DNA from: Druceiella hillmani | Taxonomy: Eukaryota; Arthropoda; Insecta; Lepidoptera; Hepialidae | Reading direction: 5' to 3' | Length of the DNA stretch: 64,000 nucleotides | NCBI GenBank assembly: GCA_039881145.1 | Contig: JAYKKI010000088.1 | Coordinates: forward strand, 5,781,001-5,845,000 | In this document: positions 36,463 through 50,690 of the stretch, piece by piece | Numbering within the stretch: position 1 is the stretch's first letter | Layout: every line of letters begins with the position of its first letter | Made by a program: the position numbers and the translations under genes | Notes under the pieces: model-generated | What the model saw: the letters and a program-made list of their open reading frames with translations, nothing else | Databases searched by the model: none | What the model was told of the DNA's origin: nothing

Positions 36463-36860
36463 AGCATGCGTACCGTCAGACTTAGCTCATCTCTCAATAC
36501 AACTGCGCCAAGTCGCGCTACGACTCGACAAATTCACGTTCTGGGAACCTCGTCATATAATTCTGTCTCACAGTCTGGACGTCTATTATTCAATAGCGAA
36601 TACCATCATCTAACGTTGCAGCACTATGTGAGGAGCGTTGTACATGGCTCGATGACCTTCAGCCCGCTTAGTGTGAGAAGCAACCGCAATGTAGCTGTCA
36701 AGTACCACTTTCAGGATACCTAGTGAGTGTGTCCGGTACACCTTTTGCTTCGAAATCCCCTTACTTTGTTCGTTACCGTGTTAGCGTCTAATTCGCCTCC
36801 ACGTTAAGCGGGATTTGTGGTATTGCGGGTGTGCGTGGGTGATTATTTTATTCACGAGCG
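36463..36860. other. Uninterrupted conserved island, unit 2, crossover site
   Basis: Up to 36614 the bases follow unit 3 (ATACCATCATCTAACG, where unit 1 has ATATCGTCATCTAATG). From 36713 they follow unit 1 (TTTCAGGATACCTAG, where unit 3 has TTTCCGGATAACTAG). The 98 bases between are the same in all three. Confidence 0.72.
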
Positions 36861-37499
36861 ATGCTACGAAACGGTTGTTGTTTTCTGATATGAATATATG
36901 AGTGTACTGGGTCATTAAAGGTTTCCTTGAGGCGACCATTTTTTGAGGTTATATGAAATAAATTAACAACATTTTAATTTTTTTCCTCTCACCTTAGAAG
37001 TTGAGTTAATCAGTGTTTTCGTTACGTCTTAAAAAAAACATATCAAAATGATTCTTCATTTCAAGCAAATGGTTACTGAAGAGCTGTCTTTTAATTTATT
37101 GGTTATGAAAAACAGCAGTTACCTCAGAATATATAAAGTATGGAATTTATAAAGATAGAACAATGGAACTGTTTGACCGTTTTAATGTATTTTTAATAAA
37201 GTGTAACTATTTAAATTTATTCATTAATTTGTCATACGTTGTGAAATGTTTGAAGGCTTTTGATTACAACAGAGTGGAATATACCCTGAAAATAAACGGT
37301 ATTACTATTTATCTTTAATATAAATAATATTACGAAGAAATTTGAAAAGGCTTACGTTTCATGAAAAGTAGAAGCACCAGATATGCTGATAATACGAGTT
37401 ATTTTTATAATTATATCTTTGCCCGTAAATTCTTTCTTAAATTCGTTCTTTCCGTAATTTTCATGATTTATTTTAATAGCCTCCAAATTATATGTTAAC

Positions 37500-37710
<211 letters not shown>

Positions 37711-37818
37711 CTATACAGTATGTATCTTCACTTAACTAAATAGCACCACTTCAATTTGTGCAATCAATCATGTGTAATTCGGCAAAATGTTTGTTTTTTT
37801 TAAATAAGTCTAATTTTG

Positions 37819-37880
37819 TTTCACACAATTTGAACTTCAGTTAGTTTGTGAAGTAACTGAAGTTCAAATTTTGTGTGAAA
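37819..37880. repeat. Inverted repeat, unit 2
   Basis: Identical to the unit 1 inverted repeat at 17099-17160. Confidence 0.9.
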
Positions 37881-38963
37881 TAATAATTGTATACAAATTA
37901 ACACACTGTTTAAATAGCGCCAATTTTCTGTTTGGTAAGATGTAATGTTGTTAAACGTGAAAATGAATTGACATTTATCTGTCGGAAAAAGCTATAAAAC
38001 GAAATCTTAGGTTTCGTTCTTAAATATTTACACATTCTTGACTTTTTTATTAAATTAAATAAATGCGGTAAAAGAAATGGGCGTTTAATTATTTTCTTAT
38101 TTTCAGAATTTTTTAATTTATTCCAAGTGCTAAATTTTATTCTAAGAGCTTCGCTATTATAACACACTAAAGGCTTCACCAGTATTATAATGGTATTCGG
38201 CATACACTAAAATTATTTTCCAAAGAATGGCTTACACACAAAACAATGTATTCACTAAATTCCGTATTAGAAAAGTGAAAACTGGCGAACGTATTAGAAA
38301 ATTTTAACTTTAATTTAATTTTAACCAAAGCCACTGATGCACACTAAGTAAACATGAATAACTGCCATTTTAAAAACCATAACTGCCTTATCAAAAGGTT
38401 TAAAACATTATAATTGGTTTAAATAGACATATGTAAGTATAGAAATATTAAATAATACATAAACCATGGAGATTTCTTTTGTAATCGTAATTAAAATTAT
38501 ACTTATATTATTATTAAGAAGCAAACAATAATTTACTTACAAATTAAATTAAACAATATTGTGGTAATGGTAATTCAAATAAGTTTACTTTGAAAATCGA
38601 TGGTAGTATTTTATTAAACTATATCTTTTAAAGACTTTCGAATGGCAATAATTTTTGTTTACGAATTGTAAACAACCTTTACCTTGAAATCGAACACTTG
38701 CCTCTTTTATCCTTTTTTTTATAACTTTTTTTTCCAAACTATGCTAAAAAAGGGATAGTCAGAAAAGTGAAATTCACCGTGCATCGCTAATAGGGATATT
38801 TATGCGGTTTCCATTCCCTACGTTTATAGAAATAAGAGATCTAGGTTGATTCATTACTTAGAATAATTTTTAAATTTCAGAAAAAAGAGACGCGATAATA
38901 AAAAAAAATAGTTATATTGCAATCTAGCCATGATGCACAATTACGGATTGTAGTAGTTAGTGC

Positions 38964-39015
38964 CACTTTTAGTAAAAATATATACATTACACAGTATCTA
39001 TTTTTACTAAAAGTG
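38964..39015. repeat. Fold-back palindrome, unit 2
   Basis: Same palindrome as 18244-18295. Confidence 0.9.
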
Positions 39016-39268
39016 AGAAAAATATATTACAGAAGACTGAAATTTATAAAAAATATTAGTGAAACTCATAAACTCAAGAAATTCTTATAAAATATCAACT
39101 ACTATTTATTGTTTACGAATCCCAAATAATTAGGATTTATAAAGATAAAAGATCCTAAATTTATTTACATAATATAACTCATACATATAAAATTTTAAGA
39201 ATATCGGTTTAAAATTTGAGCAATAAAAACAGAACAAACAAACATAATAATTTTCCCAATTGCTAGAT

Positions 39269-39477
39269 ATGAATAAAGAAGAATAATAGAATAATGTAGT
39301 ATTGAATGGAATGAGATTACACAGTGATAAGGAATAGTGTTCAGAACAATTTTTTCAAATACCTTTTGAATACCGAATGCCACAATTAAGTTTGTACTGG
39401 AGTTTAGACTTTATCCAGAAGTCCTCATAGGTAGTGAGACCGAATTTGGAAATGGAACGGTTAAATTTATGGAATGA
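39269..39477 (+). pseudogene. Possible dead exon, M3 of unit 2
   Basis: Identical in layout to the unit 1 copy, as expected for the part of unit 2 that derives from unit 1. Confidence 0.33.
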
Positions 39478-40908
39478 AGGTATAGTCGCAATTCAGTTAA
39501 TGAACTTCTTTGATGACGTCCTTCATGTCTTAAGAAAAAAAAAATTTTAAGTTTCTCTAATATTTTTATCTAGAAGAAAGTTTAAAATGTTCATGACATT
39601 TTTGATGAAATTAGTTACACGTTACTAAAAAAATAACTTTTTGGCTTACTTAAATTATTAATTCGAAAAAACTTTCGTTTATAATCAGGCACTAAGGAGA
39701 AGTCAATATTTCACTGATATTGACAAACGGCTAATAATTTACTTTGCATTATTCATATCAAGACTAAAATTGTTGCGAATAAAAATTAAGTGATTATGAA
39801 TTTTTACAAAGTTATCGCCCAATGTATTCAAAACTTTTAATCGGATTAAATTGTATTCGTTAAATATTGTGATTTAAATTAAAGAATCTTTTCGCGCATA
39901 CACTAGCACACATCTCAAGAGTTCAATTTTATATCTTGTTTAATGGTTTTTACCGTTTTTTTTTAATTGTACAAGAATGCCAACATAATACTTTACAAAA
40001 CTGATTAGCTCCTTTGCTAAAAATACTACGTATGAGTTTCCCTTATCAATTCATAGCGTGAACTTTTCCAATTCATCATTGATTCTCTCGAAATCTTAAT
40101 TTTGTTTGAAAATTTTCAACTTCACAGGTATCTGATCGAATCGAATGCGATTCTTCGATCCGGGTCGAGTTGTGAAGTTTGACAGCCAATAAATTAGGTC
40201 GCGAATGAAAAGTGCTTTACGAACTGATTGAGAGAAATGCTTTCCCCTTTCTCTTTTAGGAGCAAAATTAAAAAAGTTCATGAATAAATATTATTTACAA
40301 ACGACTACTCTATATGAATATGTTATATAAAAACGTATTATTTTGTTTTGTCGCACGGAAATTAATACATGAAAATATCGTTTACATGCTTCAAATCAAC
40401 AGTAAGTTTATGCATTTCATGGTCAAGATGTCGTGAGTAGATATCACAAAATGTTAGTTGTAAATTATTAAAGGGCTGATAGAAGATTAATGCCTTATTT
40501 TTATAGCAATTAATGATATGCATAGGTTCTATTTCATGCCAAATAAGTATAATGCCAAATAAGTATTAGTGAATTACCTACTTTGGCTCTTTGATTTGGC
40601 TGCTCGTTGTAGTAAAACTTTACCGCCAATTAGAGGAATACAAGTATCGATTGCGGAATATAACACATTTTTCACATTATTGTTTTTGTTATATGTTTTA
40701 CACACTTAAAAATCATAATTTAATAGCGAAATATAAGAGCGCGTTTGGGTCAAATTCTCTATGAAATTAAAAATACTACTTGATGCACTAACGACTAAAT
40801 TGCAGAGCAATTTGCTATCCTCACTGTCGTTAGGTCATTTTTGTAAGACTTTTTTGTGACGCTGCTTTAGGTAATTTATAGATATATTTGTCAAGTACAA
40901 TGGTGGCA

Positions 40909-41071
40909 TTATACAATCATGAAACATATTGTCAAGTACAATGGTGGCAAAAATTGCCTCAATGGAACAAAAATCATTAATAATTTAATTTATTAATAAA
41001 ATACCTAAAAAATATTTAATATCTTTACTGCGTCCAGCTATCTCTTCATTATTTACTAATTTCTTTAAAAA
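40909..41071 (-). other. Inverted segment in M4, unit 2
   Basis: Same inversion as in unit 1, with the same edges. Confidence 0.85.
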
Positions 41072-41340
41072 TTATTTGCTTCAAACAAATAATTTTTAAG
41101 AGGACGGTCAGGAGAACGGAGAATTTATGGGGATTATTTCTTACATGACAAGTGACTGGAATTTAATATACCAGCTGGATTTTAATTTTTAAAATTTTTA
41201 AATTGATAAGAAATATAGAATGAGAATATAGTCTCGTTCTAGTGAATACATTTTTTTGTGTGTTTTCTTTGTACGTATCAGGAATTCCAAAATTGTTATA
41301 AAATTTTCCGTTCTGGCTAGAAATATTAATCAATTAAAGA

Positions 41341-41501
<161 letters not shown>

Positions 41502-41649
41502 CTCTATGCCTTATTTAGTTTACCAATTTCAAAATTTTGGTATATACGATACCGCTTTAAAGTATTTAGCCTCCAAGAAAAAATGTATTTCATAAGACTA
41601 AATAAATTAAACTACCATGTAGTAAGGTCAGAATTAACAAATATTTTAA

Positions 41650-42805
41650 AATTATGGACTCATCAATGTGCCATACCTTTTCCAGTCAAGTAACTAATTT
41701 CTTCAATGTCGTCTTGGTTATTCTTTGCCCCTTTTCTTGCGGTGCTCTCCAGAAGTGTTTCTCAAAATGTCGGGCAAGTTGTTCGTATCTGCCTGTCAAG
41801 CCCATACTAGAAAACACTCTATCGAGATCGAGTCAGGCTACCGTGGGGGCCACGTCATAACTTTCAAAACATTTTGATGTTCTTTTTCTTTTCAAAAGCT
41901 TGTGCTTTGTCGATGTGTGTTTGGGATCATTGTCGTGTTGAAATAAAAATTCTGGATCAATTAAGCAGGTTCTAGAATACATAATATTAATTTATAAAAG
42001 ATTTTCGTAACAGCCTTTTTTAGAATTCTTTGTATTCTTACAAGATTTCTCAAACTAGAATCTTCAAAGTAGCCTCAAACAGTCATAGATCCTCTACCGT
42101 AATTATTTGAAGTCCACAATGCATGCTTCCTTTGCTCTTTCGTTAATCTGTCGACGGACGAAGACTCAGACCAAAAAAGTTCAAACTTTGGTTCATCGAT
42201 ATTTACCCAGTCGTCAAGTGTCGAATTCTTGTGTTCTCTAGCCAAATTAAGCATCTTTTTCTTACATATAGCTTAAAGAAGCGGTTTTGAAACTGCTTAA
42301 AAACTGTGTTGAAAAGTATTTTTTTTGACCGTGAAGACACTGACAGGTCTATTGTAGTCATTGTTGAATTCTGTTATTATTTCCGGTGCCGCTAAATGTC
42401 TGTTATATCTACTATTCAGAACTATGCTTGAATTTTTACCCAAAATTGTCGCTTTTAGTCAACCTGGACGACATTCATTGAAAATTATGAATTGAGTCAC
42501 AGATTTCGCAATAACGTAGTCCACAATTAGTATTACCGGATTTATTAAGGCCGATAATTATCCCTTTTGTGCCATAAGAATGTTCGCTGTTTGTGTCCAT
42601 TTTGTACACAAAATGAAGTGGATATTCCCTTAGTCAACCTGGGCGGCGAAATTATGAATTAAATCACAGATTTCCTGAAAACATAGTCCTCGGTTTGCCT
42701 CGATATCTTTGGTACTTTTTAAATTCCACAATTAATATTACTGGATTTATGGAGGCCGATAATTATTCCTCTTGTATCTTAAGAATGTCTGCTGTTTGTG
42801 TCCAT
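41650..42805 (-). pseudogene. Tc1-like transposase fossil, unit 2
   Basis: Nearly identical to the unit 1 copy, including the N-terminal tandem duplication and the Asp-to-Asn change in the first catalytic block. The FQHDNDPKHTS block is at about 41911-41945. A private small deletion near 42645 (GGGCGGCGAAATTATG) removes about 10 bp. The near-identity matches the unit 1 origin of the right part of unit 2. Confidence 0.87.
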
Positions 42806-42832
42806 TTTGTACACGAAATAAGATGAATATAA
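42455..42832 (-). repeat. Tandem duplication of the Tc1 N-terminal region, unit 2
   Basis: Same duplication as in unit 1, copies at about 42455-42629 and 42630-42832. Its presence in both shows that it predates the split of these two copies. Unit 3 cannot be checked, as the window ends too early. Confidence 0.82.
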
Positions 42833-43905
42833 ACACTTTTGTATGTTTTTAGAAACAAACATTTGCAGTTTAGAGTAGCATGTTTCTTGGTTTTTAGGTA
42901 GTAATTGAGATACTAATTAAATTTATAGCTCAATAACTTCGTTTAAAAAAGTAGGTATATTTTAAAGTTTAACTACAAATAAATATATTTGGAAATATTA
43001 TTTTAGTTTTATAACCACGAGTAGGTAAATAACTATTTTTTTGATATTGTACTGGGATTCAAACAACCAAATGAAAAAAATGGTAATATATTTTAGTAAT
43101 GTACAGAAAAACTCACGTTACCAAATACTTTTAATCGGTAGTGTACACTAATAGAGAGTTTAATATTTTAGTGAAATTCATAACAGATAAAAATAGAGCT
43201 TCAATACAAAAATGACACCTTTTAAATTCAGATTTCAACAGTGTTTAAAGTGTATTTTTTAGATTCCGGAATTTCACTTAAGGTTTTTTTTCCGGAATTC
43301 ATCCTACGCATCTGAATATTTAAATTTTATATTTCATTTAATATTTTTATTTACCACTTTTTTCTAATTGAATCTATAATATTTTTATTAAAATATTTCA
43401 TAATAACTGACCCGTTTCAATATGAGCTCGTTGATAAATGCTGCATATGAATTTTGATTATAATTAATTTTCGCTTAAATTTTTCAAATCGTTGCGAATT
43501 CACTCAAAATCTTAATTTCGTTGCAAACTTCAGCTTCAGTGTATCCGATCGCACCGAAGGCGGTTCTTCGAAGCGGAGTCGAGTTGCAAAGTTTGACACC
43601 CAATAAATTGGTTTGGTTTGGAGTGAAAATTTATTTGCCAATCGATTAAGTGAAATGATTTCCCCTTACCTCCAAAATGAAAAGTTTAAGATGTGATATT
43701 ATTTACAAACAATAACACTAAATGACGATATTATACTCGAATCAAGGTTAGAATATGAAGATACTGATGCAGATATATTAATAGGCAAGCTTGCCTTGCT
43801 CCCGGCCAAATGTTATGATTCTACGTCAACCGGAATATAAGTTTTGATTTATTTGCGACTCACAATATACGGCATGAATAGCTGGAACGAGAATATATTG
43901 GCTGC

Positions 43906-44137
43906 TATATTTTTGACAGGCGCATATTGTAAAAAAAATGATGTGATATAACTACAAATTAACGATTTTTTAAACTACTCCTTTACTTGTGCATTAAGAC
44001 CTTAATTCTTGCCATATTTTTGACAGGCGCATATTATATACAAATTAACGATGTTTTAAACTATTCCTTTACTTGTGCAGAAAATATATTGACTATATAT
44101 TGTCTTTGATAGACTAATATATTGTCTTTGACAGACG
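43906..44137. repeat. Short tandem motifs TTTTGACAGGCGC, unit 3
   Basis: Same array. One motif carries TTTGATAGAC instead of TTTGACAGAC. Confidence 0.6.
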
Positions 44138-45355
44138 CGTGTTTAAAAGAAATATGTGATATATGCCATGCGATATCAAGTTTTATTCCAAATGTAGTGT
44201 GTTTACTAAAAATGAAATTAATTATCTTAAATTGAAAGCAATATTATGTGGTATTTTTAAGTTGTAAGTCATTTACATGTCAGTTATGCCTAGTATTAAC
44301 TAATTAAGGGTTACTCGTATTTTCGTTACAATTCCTGGATTTGATGTATTGTGATTTCAGAAAAAGAAGAAAAAAGATTCAGAGCTTTTTACCTCCCTTT
44401 GCAATTTGTCAGTCTTTAACAGCATGAATTTTGGGAAATTATATTTATTTGGTTTAAATTTCAACATAGTGCGGCTCATTTTTGCTCCTGACCGGAATAC
44501 GTGTCATTTTAATATGCATAAGTCTTTTCAATGATATCGACTTATTTTTATTGATGAATTAAATATATAATTGATGTCCTTTCAGATTAACCAGAAGTTT
44601 TGAAAGTTTAGCTATTTGACTATAGAATTAAAATGTGTTAAAAATTTAACTTTTGTTTACACGAAGTTAATTATTTCCTTTTATCACCAGAGACACATGA
44701 GACTTCATTTTGTTCAAAGTGTATATAAAATTATGAGTCCTTTTCACGCTCAAGGGAACAATGTTTTCTTTCGCTGCTTTGATAATTACTTGATTCCGAA
44801 TTGAATTAAAAAAAACCCAAGACATTGGCTGTAGAATTATTTAAACTTTTTCTCACTCGGATTTGATGACACATATTTTGAATTTCATTACAGATTTTTC
44901 AAGTTTCTCTATACCGCTGCTCAATGTAGTAGAATTCGTTATAAAACTAATATAGGAACTTAAATACTTTCACACATTTTTCAATATAAATATCGTGTTA
45001 TGAATGATTTTTATCGTGGGATGATCTAATTTTTATATTAACACAAGTAATTCATATAATTCAAAGAAGCAAGTGCAAAATAAGAAATAGGAATCGTTAT
45101 CATTAAAATTGTTACACTGGACGTACTGCCAGACATAACTCATCTCTCAATACAACTACGCCAAACCTTAACGAGGCTTGACAAATTCGAGCATTGGGAC
45201 CCTCGTCAAATAATTCTCTCTCACAGTCTGCACGTCTATTGTTCAATATTCAATACTGTCAATGTTGCGGCGTTGTATGCAGGGCATTGTGCATGGCACG
45301 GTTACCTTCAGCCCGCTTCGTCTGAGCAGCAACCGCAATGTAGCTTTACAGTACC

Positions 45356-46507
45356 CAGGGTTACCAGATATTCGGAATTTCCCGGATTGTTCGAAAATTT
45401 GTTATAATAATTTGTGATCCAGGAATATAATAAGTTTGCCCCGGAAATGTGGAACTTTAGGGTAAATGTTAAAAATTGTTTTGTTAACATATTTTTGCGA
45501 AACTATATATGTTATGCATTGCAGTTTTACTATCTTGATAAATCGAAAGACCGTAACTGGATATCGAGGTATAATTTTAAATTCGAATAAATTGCGTAGA
45601 ATGTTGCTCCAGAATTTGACAGTTCTTATTAAATATTTCCGATGGTAATATATTGATTAAAATACGGACATAATATACTAAACATTTTCATCGTTAAACT
45701 TTGAAAAGTTAAATTTAAATTTATATCAACTATTTCAAAAATAAATTAAATTTAAGATTAATTTTAACATTAAATTTTATTATTCTAAAAATATATCTTC
45801 CTCATTTTATTATTTTAAAATTTATTCATTCAATCAAACAAATTTAAAGTTAATTTTAGGTTTAAATTTAATTACCTTAAAAATGATATTTCATTATTCG
45901 TATTTTTTAAGTTTATTCTAATTTTTATATAAAACAAATCTAAAATTACTTTTAGAATTAAATTTAGTTATATTAACTATTGAAATTTATTTATTTTTAT
46001 TTTAAATTTAAATATTTCAACAATTTAAATGAATATAATGAATTGTTAAATTTACTTAAACAATCTAAATAAAGGTCAATTAATTAATGAATATAAATGA
46101 ATTTGTCGAAATGTTTTTGTAATTTATAAATTTTCAATATTTAGTAAATGGTATAGCGAATGTTCTACTATGCTGAGATGTTTTTATTCCTATATATAAT
46201 ATATAGCGAAAGGAACTTCGTTCCAACCGGGTGTCCCACGACACCTCTCGTTAAATTTATATTTTTTAATTGTATTGATCTGATTTTTTTTTGGATTCAA
46301 CAACTTTGTCGGGTTAAAGAAATGTTTTTTTCTTAAACCACCAGTTGATATAGTATGTTAATTTTTACAGTGTAGTGTAAACAACAAGGAACGAATAATG
46401 TTATTTGAATGAGGTTTTATTTCTGAATTTACCTTGTTTTTCAGGTCTGCATCCTATAGTAGAAATATCTTGGAAAAAGGCCATTTAACATATGACAATC
46501 CTACAAG
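45356..46507. mobile_element. Insertion splitting the island, short form, unit 3
   Basis: Also 1152 bp and essentially identical to unit 2, with the hairpin at 46230-46245. The same deletion relative to unit 1 is present, so it predates the latest duplication. Confidence 0.5.
45357..45466. mobile_element. Small inverted-repeat element (MITE-like), unit 3
   Basis: Same element, with the same arms as in unit 2. Confidence 0.45.
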
Positions 46508-47509
46508 CACACTTTTTAGGATCCGTAATACTTACACAGAGTGTCCGGTACATTCTCTTACTTTGAACCCACTTTGCTTTGTTCGTTACCGCGTTAGCGT
46601 TTAAGTCGCGTCCGTGTTAACCGGGTTTTGTGACGTAATAGCTGCGTGCGGGTGATAGAAATATTTTAATATTTGTGCCCTTTTTATTTTATTTGCCAGC
46701 AATACTAGCTATAGGTTGTTTTTTTTTAAATAAAGCAATACGGATGCTGGAATTCCCAAGATTTTTTTGAGGGGACGTTTTTGTGACATCGTATAGGACA
46801 GTTCAACATCGTTTATATTTATATCGTCTGAGATGAATTGATCAGTATTTTCGTTACATATTAAAAGGAAAATGAATCAAAATGGTGATTTAGGGGAATT
46901 GCATTTTGAGACGATATAATGGATTTACTGAATTTACTTTTAATTATATAACTTTAATAATTCCATTTTAATTTTTGTGGTTGTGAAATATTTACAATTT
47001 TTCCATTGCAGAAAAATGGAAAACCCTTAAAAAAACGATCAATAATATTTATCGTGAATATAAATTAAATAACGAAAAAATATATAAAGGTTTAGGCTTT
47101 AAAGAAAGTAGCAGCATAGCTGTTGCAAGTTGGTTTGATAATATTATCTTCTTGCCTTTTTTCTGTAACCATTTTTCTGTAAAACTTATGTATTTATTTT
47201 AGTGGTCTTCAAATTATGTGTACACGTTATGCTATCTTATTGACTTATAAGCAATTCCTTTTAGTTAATTGAGGCACTATATTTTGAGAACCTATTACTG
47301 TTGACGACTGTAGTTTATAGAAAATATCGAAAATTATAAACGAAAGAAATTCTTCTAAAATATCAACAACTTACTATTGTCTGCCATTCACTATTTATTT
47401 CCATAAAATAGGTTACAAAAGTCAAACATTTTAAGAATATCTGTTTTAATTATGAGCAATCAAAATAGAGCAAACAGATAAATTTACTTTTGCATTTATT
47501 ATGTTACAG

Positions 47510-47736
47510 GTAAATAAGGAAGAAGAAGAGAATTATGTAGTATATAATGGGAAGAGATTGCACAGTGATAAGGAGATAAGACTGTAACAATTTTATTTCA
47601 AACACCTTTTGAAAACAGAATGTCACAATTAAGTCTATACTAGAGTTTGGACTTTATCCAGGAGTACTCATGGGCAGTGGACATGTCTTTGGAAATGGAA
47701 CGATTAAACTGATGGAATGAAAACATTGTCTCGTTC
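47510..47736 (+). pseudogene. Possible dead exon, M1 of unit 3
   Basis: The first frame starts VNKEEEENYVV and meets a stop at 47585-47587 (CTG TAA), earlier than in units 1 and 2. The second phase is open again: TIKSILEFGLYPGVLMGSG then FGNGTIKLME and stop. Confidence 0.33.
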
Positions 47737-48022
47737 TAGTTAACGAACTTTTACGATAACATCCTTTGTATTGTATTATAATAAAAATATAATTTTTTTA
47801 TTATAATACAGTAAAAAATTTTCATTTTTTAGAACGAAAACTTATTGCTTACTATAATTTTTACAGGCGCATATTTAAAATAAATGTTTTTTTGTGTCAT
47901 ATAACAACTAATTAACCAAATCTAATTAAACTAATCAACCTTGCTTCTTGCTAAAGTACTTGATGTAAGTAAGTATTTTATCTATGCATTTCTGAGAAAA
48001 AAAGGGTCTGAATAGACAGATA

Positions 48023-48090
48023 GATGGACGGACAACGAAGTGAATAAGTGTTCCTTTTTTTACTTTTGCGGTACGAAATCCTAAAAAATC
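48023..48090 (-). repeat. Second copy of the dispersed-repeat family, reversed, unit 3
   Basis: As in unit 1, ending GGTACGAAATCCTAAAAA. Confidence 0.4.
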
Positions 48091-49130
48091 ACTTTTTCTC
48101 TAACTTAGATTTCGAACTCTAAAAACTATGCTTTATAAATACGCACTTAGGGAGGAGTCAATATTTTGTTGAGATTGACAAATGGGTAATAATTTAGCAT
48201 GCGTCTTTCAGATCAAGACTTCAAAACTGATTAAAATATGTTCGTTGGATACCGTGATTTAAACGAAAGACAGGATTTATTTGCGCACAGACACGCATCT
48301 CAATATTTAAATTTCATGTTTTATTCAATATTTTTATGTACTATTTTTTATTTAATAATACTAGAAAGCCAATGAAATACTTAACGAAACTAAATCGCTC
48401 TTCCGTTAACAAATACTGCTTACCTATTTCCATTATCATTTTATCGGCCAGGATTTTCCAATTTATCACGATTTCGCTCGAAATCATAATTTATTTGAGG
48501 ATTTTTGGGTATCAGATTGTACTCAAGGCGGTTCCTCGATACGGGGTCGAGATGTAAAGTTTGACAGCCGATAAATTAGGTCACGAAAGAAAAGTTCTTT
48601 GCGAACTGATTAAGAGAAATGCTTTCTCCTTCATATTTTAAGGACAAAGTTAAGAAAGTTCAAATACTGATATCGTTTATAAACGGCGACTTTTAATGAA
48701 AATACCATAAGAAAACGTAATATTTCGTTTTGATATGCAAAAATTAAAACAATAAAATATCACTTATATTCTTTCAAATAAACATAATTTTTTTCCCATG
48801 TAACGATCAAGATATCGTAAATAGACATTACAAAATTTTAATTGTTATTAATTAACTGTTAATAGAAGGTTAATGCCTTATTTATACAATAATTTATGGT
48901 AAGCAAAACTCTGCTTCATAATTATAATGTCAAATAGGTATTAACGAATTACCTTCTTTGGTTCTTTGATTTTCCCACTCATTGTACTGAAATTTTACAA
49001 ATTTTTCACGATATTATTGTTTTGGTTTTTGTATGTTTTAACGTTTAAAATGTTTTAACACGTGTGAATTTGCCGAAAAGGGCGGTTAGGTCAATTCGGG
49101 TATGAAATTAAAAATACTACACGACGCATT

Positions 49131-49198
49131 TTTATACTAACGATTCTATTGTTACAATAGAGTAGTAAGTATAAAAACGTATCAGTCGTTAGTATAAA
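49131..49198. repeat. Nested fold-back palindrome, unit 3
   Basis: Same structure as 28350-28417. Confidence 0.9.
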
Positions 49199-49631
49199 TG
49201 CGCAATACGCTATTCTCACTCTCGTTGACATTTCGTTACACATTTTGGTGATGTTATTTCAGTTGATTTACAGATAGTAATTCGGCAAGAAATTCTATTA
49301 TAAATGTAGTATGCTCAATGAAAGCAACATAACCTGGTATTTTTAAATCTTCATTAACAATTAAGTCGCTTCCAATATCACTTAAACATGGGATTGTAGC
49401 AAATCCGTTTCAAGTTATGTTTTTTTTTTTATTTTGGACTGTAAATGCGAGGATGCGTTTTTCAGCTCGCAGAATTGGTAATTAGGTCATAGTGAGGATA
49501 TATTAATGCGTAAAAGCTTAACGAGTGCAGTGACTCATTGATAGTATAAATACTAAGTTTTATCTTGATCAGACCATTAGTCTTTGAAAAATTGTCGACC
49601 AACCAAGTCAATCGGGGAGAAAGTGAGAAAT

Positions 49632-50472
49632 ATGAGGAAAATCGAGTACCGTGCTGTTATCAATTTCCTTACCAAGCAAAATAAGTTCGTTGAAACCATA
49701 CTGGAAATGAGATTATTCGGTTACGGGGTTCTTGCCTGGGTAAAGTCATCATTTAAAACTGACACAGTACCTTTAAACAAGGCAGGAACTCATTTGAAGA
49801 TGACTGAAGGTCTGGACGACGTATTAAAATTACAACTCGGAAAATCATTCAAAGAGTCAAAAAGTTAATATTTGAAGAGGAAAGACTAAGGTCAGCGCAA
49901 GGTGTGTGTCGACAATACTTACTCTGCCTCAAAAACAACAACGAGTGGAGTGTTCTCGCGTGTTTTTATACCTCCGTACTGAATATAAGGATCAACTATT
50001 GAGTAGAATTATTACTGGGATCAAAACTTGGGTTTATCATTATGAACGAGAATTCCAACAGAACTCTATGCAATGGCACAAAAAGGCATACCGCCACTCA
50101 AGAAATTTAAGGTTTAAAAGTTGGCTGCAAAAATCGTAGCAACAGTCTTTTGGAATTCAGAGAGGATCTTGACGATAGATTACAAAGATAAGGTGCCTTC
50201 ATAACCAGAAGACACTATGCTTTAATCCTGGAGTAGTGGAAAGATTCCATCAAAGAAAAAATAAGGGAAAAATTAACCAAAGTTGACCTCCTTCTGCACG
50301 ACAATCCGCAAGTTTACAAGAGTTGTGTTTTTAAAAAATTTAGAAGGACGCAGTTTCTGCTTACTTTTCGGTCAAAAGTAAAATATTTTTTTTTGAAGGT
50401 ATACATAAGCTAATTGAAAGATCGGAAAAATATATTAGCTTAGCAGGTGAATATATTGAAAAAGATAAATAA
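49632..50472 (+). pseudogene. Mariner-type transposase fossil, unit 3
   Basis: Third copy, almost identical to unit 2 in this stretch. The first frame is open (49584-49868, with a likely original start at 49632). The middle frame with the TGIKTW lesion lies at 49906-50139, LLHDN is near 50295 and the C-terminal block ends at 50472. The shared catalytic lesion and shared frame breaks show that all three copies descend from one dead insertion rather than three insertions. Confidence 0.88.
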
Positions 50473-50582
50473 ATTTGTATATTTATTCTCACTTCTTTAG
50501 AAATTAGTTAAAAAGAGCACAAACATTAGACAAGTAAAAAATAAAGCAGTTTATTATAGTAGAGAAATGACATATTATTTTA

Positions 50583-50690
50583 TTTTTAGGGTTCCGTAGG
50601 TCAAAAGAGAAACACAAAAACTTTACAATTTTTCTCATGCCTCCATTTGTCACATCCGTTTTCCTTGGAAAAGTTTAAAGCCTATTAGTT
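50583..50690 (+). repeat. GGGTTCCGTA-type dispersed repeat, M2 unit 3
   Basis: Same repeat as at 8961. Confidence 0.4.

Larger units (their letters stand above)
45117..46662. other. Split island in half A, unit 3
   Basis: Left piece 45117-45355, right piece from 46508. Practically identical to unit 2. Confidence 0.6.
43080..48099. repeat. Module M1, unit 3
   Basis: Shares the 610 bp deletion (at about 44338) and the shortened island insertion with unit 2. From about 47.1 kb it is closer to unit 1 than to unit 2, for example in the TATTATAATAAAAATATAAT stretch at about 47776, which unit 2 has lost. Confidence 0.72.
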
